Positions 57,055 to 64,000 of a stretch of DNA of 64,000 nucleotides are shown here, in pieces. The notes beneath the pieces are model-generated. The model had not been told where the DNA came from. It did not search any database and saw only the letters and a program-made list of their open reading frames with translations. Each line of letters starts with the position of its first letter. Within the stretch, counting starts at the first letter, position 1. Origin of the DNA: Filobasidium wieringae (Eukaryota; Basidiomycota; Tremellomycetes; Filobasidiales; Filobasidiaceae); assembly GCA_001600055.1 (NCBI GenBank), contig BCIV01000011.1, positions 310,001-374,000 on the forward strand. The letters are read 5' to 3'. The position numbers and the translations under genes are program-made.

Positions 57055-60000
57055 ATGCCAGTAAGTATACCCCGATCCCACACTCGACGTCACAACTCAC
57101 ACCTCGCTCCCTCATCTAGATCGACAATAAACACAACCCACCCGGTCCTCTCCCACCACCACCACCAACAGCAGCAGCAGCAGCAACATCATCATCTCCC
57201 TCTCATGCTCATAAACATCGGACAGCCCAGCCCGCTGTCACTATAGGACTCAACAACCTCCCCACTCAATCGCCCGTTCCTTCCCTCTTCATCCCACTGC
57301 CCCAAACCACACAGGAACAGAATCATCGTTCGCGAACACCTACCACGACGATCATCTCTCCATCACAGGCTCGTACTCGTACTCGGGATCGGGACCTTCA
57401 GGAGGACACCCGACCGCCCGACAGTTCGAGCATAAATGGATCTTACCCCCACGCCCGAGCGTCCAGCGAAACGGGCAACGGTCCCCTGGCACATGCGGGA
57501 CATGCGGCGAACGTCTCCTCCTACCCACAAGCACCCAGTAACGCCGCCATAGAACAGATCATCGCCAACGCCATGGCCCTCGCGGGCACCGCTTACTCGA
57601 ACAACAACAGTAACGGTAACGGTAACGGTAACGGTTCACCTTCACTCGCTCAGGCGCAATCGGGTATGGGGGAACGTGAGTCCCCCGGTTTAGCTGATGG
57701 GAGGAGGTCCGGGGCGGGGTTTCAGTCGGTCTCGGCTGGACAGGGACAGGGACAGGGACCGGGGCTGGGACAAGGTCAAGGACAAGGGCAAGGGCAAGGA
57801 CAGATGGGACAGATGAGTTCGAACTTGACCATGACTGGAGGTATGGGTATGGGAATGGGATTAGGAGGGATGGCCGGTGGTCGTCTAGGTGGAACGATCG
57901 GGACTTTTCGTACGTTTCCGGGTTCTATGAGTTTCGCCTGGATGAAACTGATCACGCAGGAGGGGGTGTAAAGAGGGAAGATCCCATACGCCCATCATGT
58001 TCCATCCCGCCGCTGTAGGCGTGGACGGTCGTGTGAACTTGTTCGTAGGGAACGTAAGTCCACCCGCTCGTCCCCTCGTCATCGAGACGTACCTCACTCG
58101 ACTCTCTCCTCACTCTCACCTTTGATCCACCTCGCGCAGCTCCCCTACCGCGTCCGATGGCAAGACGTCAAAGACCTCTTCCGTCGAGCGGGAACCGTCC
58201 TCCGGGCGGACGTCTCCCTGGACCCCCAATCGAATCGTTCCCGCGGGCACGGCTCGGTCCTCATGGGTTCCCAGGAGGACGGGATAAAGGCTATAGAGAT
58301 GTTCAACGGGTATAATTGGCAGACCAGGGTGTTGGAGGTCAGACCGGATAGGTTGCCGCCGGAGTATGAACCGCATGGGTTCGCGAGTGGGTCGAACGGG
58401 ATCGCGTATGGGGGGAGGTCCGGCGGGATGACCGGGGTGGGGATGGGGATGACGGGGATGCCGGGGATGGGGATCGGGATGAACACGAACGGTCCCAGTC
58501 CGTACCATTCGTTCGGACATCAGATCCCTCCCCCTCCTCCTCAATCCTCCCACCAATGGAACACGCACGCGTTCACGGGCGGGATGAACCCATCCCCTGT
58601 CTTACGCCACATGAACGTCTCGAGACCCATCTTGCCTCCTCACACATCCTCCGCCGGATCGGGAGGCACGATCGAACCGTCCCCTTCCTCGAGGAGGGAA
58701 TCCGATCAGATCCTTCCCCCGATGGATCAAAGGACTTCTGGAAACAATCTTACCGCCAGGATAGGCTCGCCCTTCAACATCCCCGGTTCATCAGAAGGGA
58801 GGAGGACTTCCCTCTTTAGCGCTGGGGTGACGGAGGATCCGCTCAATCGATCCGATTCCCGAGGAACCTTGGGGGGAAACGCCTCCAGTCCGAGAAGAGG
58901 GGAAAGGTTACCTAACCATCCCTCCAGTTCGTTGGGTGGACCGGCGTTCATGCATCCCTTCAGTCCCTCGGATGACACTCCGATCGTGACGATGCAGGAT
59001 CCGATGGGACCGTCCAAACAGTCGTCGAGGCAAGGATCGGGCGCGGAATCGCTCTACGCTTTCGACAGTCGACGGGGATCTTTGGTCGCCCACGGACAGG
59101 CCGTCAGGGAGAGGGAGAGAGGGAGTGGGGATTCCGGAACGGGTGGGTCGCAGAGACCGACCCATACCAGGCAGGATACCGTCGGAGGGAGACTCTTGAA
59201 CGTCGGGAACCTGCCGTTCAACGTCTCTTGGCAGGAACTGAAGGATCTATTCCGGACCGCCGGGGGGAACGTGGTCAGGGCCGATATAGCCCTCGGTCCG
59301 GACGGTCGATCGAAAGGGTTCGGGAACGTCTTGTTCCAGAGCGAAGAGGACGCCGCGCTCGCCGTAAAGGTGTTCGATGGGTACGATCTGAACGGTCGAT
59401 CGCTCAACGTCAGGCAGGATCGGAACAGTTCTTCCAACATCCCCCAGTCGTCACACAGCATATCGAGCGCGAGTCTGGCTAGGAACGTCCCCGGTCATGG
59501 CTCGCAGGACTTTAACGATCGATCGTTGAGACAAGGCTTCCAACCTGGACGCAACGTCAACGAGTCGACGTATACTTCGATGAGTCGACCGATCACTTCC
59601 GATAGCATCGGAATGCATCAGCCTTCCGGTGGGGACGATCCGAAGGGTTCGCCGTTTGGTTCTCTGAGGAGAAATCCGCCCGGTGGGAATGGCAATGGCA
59701 ATGGGAACGGTAGGATGAGGAACGGCACCCACCCTGGACGCATCATCATGCCTAGTTTCAGCGGGTTCGCACCTAACCCGCTGTCGCCCATTCAAACCCG
59801 TGGAATGCCTCCCATGACACCTTCCGTGAGTATATCTTTCGTACCAAGACGCCTATCGCCAGCTTACGCTTCGACTGCTTACTATCAGATGCCTGGGTAC
59901 AACTTCCATGCTTACCCAGTGAGTCCGAAGTCACGCTTCGAATCGCTGCTACCCCTGCTGACCTCGTCCCCTGTCTTACAGTCGACCCCACCTCTTCACC

Positions 60001-60704
60001 CCATGTCGTTCCTGTCTCCTGGTCTGGGACCGTTCTCACCGACGCTGAATAGTCCTACAAACTTTGGCTTCAACCCTTTCCACGCCGCGCCTGGAGCACC
60101 GTTGATGACACCAGGAGTGCTCCATCCGATGAACAACATGGGCAACGGGTACGGAGCGCCTGGAGGTCAACATATCTCGCATACGCCCGGCCATGGCCAT
60201 TCTCACCACCAATCCTTCGCTCAGACGCCTGGAGCGCCGATGAGAAGAGGCGAGGCCGAGTTGGATTATTTCCCTAGCGTTCAGTTGCAACAGTACGGAG
60301 CCGGTGACGGGTTCTTCACGGGGGACGAACGATTCGGGGATTACAATTCGAAGGAAAAGGAACAGGCTGGATTGGGACTGGATGCGTTGTCAGACAGTGA
60401 CCTGAAGCGAATCAGTAATGTCTCGACTTCGTCCGTCAACACGGCTCTTGGCTCGATACGCGAACAAGTGGAATCACTCGTCTTGTCGGCCGATTCGACC
60501 TCGTCGGCAACCGGTAGAAAGAGCGATGCGTCGGAATCGCTCGTACCCGGTATTCTAGGTTCAAACTCGAGAGCGAGTTTCAACCTGGGGATAGGTGGAC
60601 GAGACGCTCTGGCCGAGTTGCTGGGTGATCAGCAACTCGGTCTGGAGAAGGGAGAGAGGGAAAGAGATAGAAGAGCGAGCATGGACGATGGGAAACGGCC
60701 TTGA
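57055..60704 (+). CDS. Two-RRM RNA-binding protein, Gbp2/Hrb1-like
   Basis: Likely binds mRNA in the nucleus or cytoplasm; related fungal Gbp2/Hrb1 proteins couple transcription to mRNA export. Exons 57055-57060, 57120-57909, 57974-58053 and 58140-60704 give 1146 aa. The first exon codes only M-P before a GTAAGT donor. The N-terminal 270 residues are low complexity (poly-Pro, poly-Ala, Asn-Gly and Gln-Gly tracts). RRM1: VNLFVGNLPYRVRWQDVKDL, LRADVSLD, RGHGSVLMGSQEDGIKAIEM. RRM2 (about 59191-59425): LLNVGNLPFNVSWQELKDLF, VRADIALGPDGRSKGFGNVL. The WQD/ELKDLFR…VxRADV pattern in both is typical of the Gbp2/Hrb1 group. A 400-residue Pro/Gly/Ser/Asn-rich C-terminal region follows, ending in a charged helix-prone segment (LAELLGDQQLGLEKGERERD). 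The intron before RRM1 uses an AAG acceptor at 57971-57973. Confidence 0.86.
57738..57810 (+). repeat. Hexanucleotide repeat coding (Gln-Gly)n
   Basis: Tandem CAGGGA/CAAGGN units code a run of about 12 Gln-Gly dipeptides in the RRM protein. Confidence 0.85.
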
Positions 60705-61016
60705 GCAGACCTCTCGAATGGGAGGATCGGTTCTGGGTTATGGGGGATCGTACGAGGTTGCGAGGATTCAGCTTCAGGGGACTTGTTGGTTTAGAATTTC
60801 TGTTTAGGGATGTAGTAGGTCATGTAGCATGGGCGGAGAGGCAGGTCTCGGGCATCTTTGTTTTTATCTTGTAGCATGGGATGCATAGATGATATGGATG
60901 ATTGCGGTCCGGTTATAGTTAATTAGATCAGAAATCTCGGAGATCATTCACGTGATTCGGCGTGCGTGTTACTGTATTCAATAATGAGAGCTAGAGCTTG
61001 AGGTTAGGTCGATGAG
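60705..61016. other. RRM-gene 3' flank and FunK1-gene promoter
   Basis: Same-strand spacer of 312 bp; no other feature recognised. Confidence 0.3.
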
Positions 61017-63539
61017 ATGCATGAGATGAAGCCTGACGGCTACGGCTTGAGCAGCTCCCCGTTACACTTGTCTGACCCGTATAGTACCGCTCAGATGGAC
61101 AGCATTCGGCATGATTTCAACCTGCATCTTAAGAGACGAGAGCTTGACCTACAGGATGACAGGACTCGAGATAAAGGAAACAGATCGTACGATAACCTTC
61201 ATTATGAAGCGGAGCAGTACGACTGTTATGAGGCAGTCGAGTCGGCTTATACTTTCTATACCCAACGGTATCCCAATGAGACCAAGGATCCTGTAGAGGA
61301 AGCGTCACTTTTGATGACAGAACAGGATCTCTCGCACGATGTCGAACTCTATAGCCATTCCGATTCCGATGACTCCTCTTGCAACGTTTCGCGAAGACGC
61401 AGGATTGGTTGCAACCTCGTTTACGATTGTCGGGAAAACCTAGATCCGAAGGTTCTCGATATCAAGTTGGATATGTCAGACGAAAGACTCTCGCTCTTCA
61501 AATCGACTTGTGAAGCCATAATCAAAGACATGTCCGATACGGAAACCACCGAAGGAAAGCTGGTCAACCTGATAGGTGATGCAAAGAAGAGAACGGAGAA
61601 AGACCTACAGGATACGTTTCTAGAACTTTTCAACTGCGCCACCAGACGTTTCATCGTGGCTACGAACGAAGACGCCACCCGACCGATCCTTGATCTATCC
61701 ACCTCTCCAAAAAACCAAATCATAAACGACCGATCGAGGCTACTAGGTCCCGGGGCCATAAAACCAAGTAAAACCAATGGTAAGGTGTATATCTCAACTC
61801 TGGGTATGTTGACTCAAAGCGACAGTGTCGAAGCTTGGTGTGCTGCTGCAAGCTTCGGCCAAGTCAAAAGGTCTGCTACTGATGATCTTAGAGACTCTCT
61901 CGTGGGACAGGCTCTCACTAATGATGTGAGTGTCTGTTTCCGCGCATCCATCTATACGAACAGGGTCAGTTGAGCGTCCATCCGCAGAGCGAGATGAAGG
62001 AGACTCGTCCTATCACAGGACGGAGCGTATTCTTTACTCTATGCGGCCCCTTGCTGCGATTGTGGTACACGGACCCGGCTAGATTGGGCACCTCCACAGC
62101 TTACAGTTTCAAGAATCCAAAGGACTTCCTAAAGATCGTTCATATCATAGCGTATCTGTCGGGACCGGTGACGAACGTTTTGGAGCAATGGGAACCTCGT
62201 CGAGACCAGATCATCGAGATCAAGATGGAGGACAGTACCCGACACGAATACCGGGTGGGGGATGTTAGGGTCTTGGCCGTTTCGCCAACTATCTGGGGAC
62301 GGCGGACTGCCGTTTGGTCATTGCAAGTTGAGCCTTTGAACCAGTCAAGTCCTAGCGCACCCTATCTTGAGATGAAAATGGTTATCAAGAGTACGTGGCT
62401 TCCTGCAAGGTTGCATGAACACGAACTGGAAGTTATGAGATGGTACGACAATCCAGGTGCCGGGAAAATGCCTGGCGTGGAACGCCCCAAACGCCTCCCA
62501 AAAGCCCTGGGCCTTGTTCGAGACAACACGGCAGCAGTTGATCCTGATGATTGGAGGACAATGATTGAGCAAGACGATCGCCGGAACAGTACCATTGCTA
62601 CCTGGTCTTTTGAAGCCTTTCCTCTCACCGATATGACCAACGATCGAGAATATCTTAGAGTATATCGAGGGCTACTCGAGAGCTTGCAGTACATAATCCT
62701 CACTGGAGTTCACTACCGCGATCTGAACAAGCTCAATGTTTTACGAGATGATGAAGGAGAGTGCGTCCTTATCGATTTCGGACATGCACGGATCTTGAAC
62801 CGACCACGTGGATGGAAGGCGAATCAACCTGTAGTGACTCTCGACCTCAGCTTTGCCGATTCCCGATCTGGGACGCGATCATACATGTGTTTGAGAATCC
62901 ACGAATCCACCAAATTGAGAGATCGATACGATCGAGCTGTCAAAGATATGGCGGAGGATCAGAGAAACGGGGAAGACGCATCCAACATCGAAGGGCATGA
63001 GGAAAACATCTCTGACATGGTTCAACAGCTAAACAGAATTACGCGACATCATCGCTATATCGACGATTTCGAATCTTCGGTTTACCTATGGCTAAGTTTT
63101 GTAAGGCAATCTGCCTGACAAATCAGGGGCGTCTACTTGAGCTAACAGTCTTTCACAAAATTTTTCGTCTACTAGGCTGCGGTCATGAAACGGGAGAAAG
63201 CAACAGCGGAAAAATTGGCTCAGCTGGAATCGTTAGATTACAAGCTAGCCCTTTGGAAACTGGAACATAAAACCGTATGTACCTGTCGACGAGCGCGTGA
63301 TCGCTCGGCCGTTCTGATTTAAGATCAATCAGACTCTGCCGAAAGTGTTTCAGAGGGATCTGGTTTCGTTTTACAAGATGGTAATTGAAGCGGTAAAGAA
63401 AACTCAACTTGAATTGGACCAGGATACACTCAACACGTCTTATCCGGAGTCGCACGGTTGGCCTGATCCCAAAGAGAAGACTTGTCTGATCAAACTAATC
63501 GATTCGGCACGAGCTCTCGAAAGGGAGATGGACGGTTAG
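61017..63539 (+). CDS. FunK1-type fungal protein kinase
   Basis: FunK1 kinases are a fungus-specific, expanded group of unclear role. Exons 61017-61925, 61964-63100, 63176-63274 and 63333-63539 give 783 aa. Residues 1-250 show no known domain. The kinase-like part starts near VEAWCAAASFGQVKRSATDD and continues with RSVFFTLCGPLLRLWYTDPA, a usual FunK1 feature. The catalytic loop reads GVHYRDLNKLNVL, where H of HRD is replaced by Y but D and the Asn (L-N-V) remain. The metal-binding motif is LIDFGHA, followed by RSGTRSYMCLRI in place of the APE region. A YIDDFESSVYLWLSF segment matches the FunK1 family block DDLESLFYVLLW. The start at 61017 is the first in-frame ATG. Activity is likely but unproven because of the altered HRD. 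Confidence 0.83.
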
Positions 63540-63882
63540 CAGCATGAGCCATCTTCCCGACAACATGAACCGGAGACGCTTGAGGAATAGACGCATGATA
63601 CCAGTCTCTCACGATAGAACGAGTCATTACGAATTGAACACGGACTGCACTGAATCATATTGTATCATACTATGCTGAGGCGGCATCACGTGATCATTAG
63701 AATGCACCGCTTCTGGTCAATAACCGGTGGTCTCAGCCGGTGACCCATGATCGAGGGCTCAGACCAGGAGATTGTGGTTGTGAAATGGTCTCAATACCGT
63801 CGACCTGCCCCCGGATCGATAGTAGTAATCCTTTCATCCATACTGCCATTCATATCACCTCTCCTACCCCACTCACACCACC
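63540..63882. promoter_or_regulatory. Spacer before the right-edge gene
   Basis: Contains the FunK1-gene 3' flank and a pyrimidine-rich stretch (about 63835-63882) leading into the next start codon. Confidence 0.35.
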
Positions 63883-64000
63883 ATGCTATCCATCATCCCC
63901 CGTGTCCTTCCCCGACTGACTCCCCTGCCCTCTCGCCTCCCGCTCCTCAGCCTACAAGCTCGATCCTTCCTCACCACCCCTTTACTGCGTAATGAAATAC
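63883..64000 (+). CDS. Start of a probable mitochondrial protein, truncated by the window edge
   Basis: The ATG at 63883 in an ACCACC-ATG context opens a frame to the window end: MLSIIPRVLPRLTPLPSRLP, then LLSLQARSFLTTPLLRNEI. It is rich in Arg, Leu and Ser with no acidic residue before the last two, a classic mitochondrial presequence with an RSFLTT-type cleavage region. The mature protein lies outside the window, so its function cannot be named. Confidence 0.55.
   Translation, partial: MLSIIPRVLPRLTPLPSRLPLLSLQARSFLTTPLLRNEI

Overview
This window is nuclear DNA of a basidiomycete fungus, most likely a tremellomycete (Cryptococcus/Kwoniella-like). Nearly every gene is cut by many short introns of about 40-75 nt with GTRNGT donors and a nearby CTRAY-like branch point. 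Genes lie on both strands with short spacers. The gene set is fungal: HetC, YTP1, a FunK1 kinase, fungal-type IQGAP, ATG2 and ELYS. There are no operons, phage, insertion sequences or CRISPR arrays. I rebuilt exons by eye, keeping frame and family motifs in register. For hetC, KGD2, CSC1, LSM8, the MFS carrier, ELYS, RPN14, centrin, MIX17, the RRM gene and the FunK1 gene the summed exon lengths come out as whole codons.

Layout. 1-2479 (+): 3' part of a HetC-family gene with a Gly/Tyr-rich tail. 2858-4631 (+): KGD2, the E2 of 2-oxoglutarate dehydrogenase. 5028-8862 (+): CSC1/DUF221 cation channel. 9112-9591 (+): LSM8. 9805-12150 (-): YTP1-like membrane protein, divergent across 1.3 kb from a monocarboxylate-type MFS carrier (13427-15149, +). 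15423-16736 (+): single-exon orphan. 16882-19462 (-): ELYS-like nucleoporin-assembly protein, with a possible unrecognised small gene or extra 5' exons at 19470-19850. 20498-27631 (-): large IQGAP with 13 IQ units. 27963-29435 (-): ALY/REF mRNA-export adaptor. 29738-30509 (+): centrin. 30650-32019 (-): RPN14/PAAF1, divergent from ATG2 (32737-38943, +). 39029-40362 (-): metallo-beta-lactamase-fold hydrolase. 40524-43385 (-): RSM22/METTL17. 43863-48176 (-): Gln-rich LisH regulator of the FLO8/SomA type. 49636-51556 (-): secreted aspartic protease. 52761-53555 (-): MIX17/CHCHD2. 54646-56475 (+): GATA-finger factor. 57055-60704 (+): two-RRM RNA-binding protein. 61017-63539 (+): FunK1-type kinase. 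63883 to the end (+): start of a probable mitochondrial protein.

Most genes are housekeeping: mitochondrial metabolism and translation, mRNA processing and export, spindle pole and cytokinesis, proteasome assembly, autophagy. The right half (about 43.8-60.7 kb) is richer in low-complexity coding sequence, with polyQ, Gln-Ala, Gly-Met, Thr/Pro and Gln-Gly tracts in three regulatory genes.

I found no clear candidate for an entirely new biological system. The observations most worth checking are a 12-nt microexon in hetC, repeated use of AAG 3' splice sites, an unexplained coding-like stretch upstream of ELYS, the RPN14/ATG2 shared promoter region, and the extended architecture of the IQGAP.
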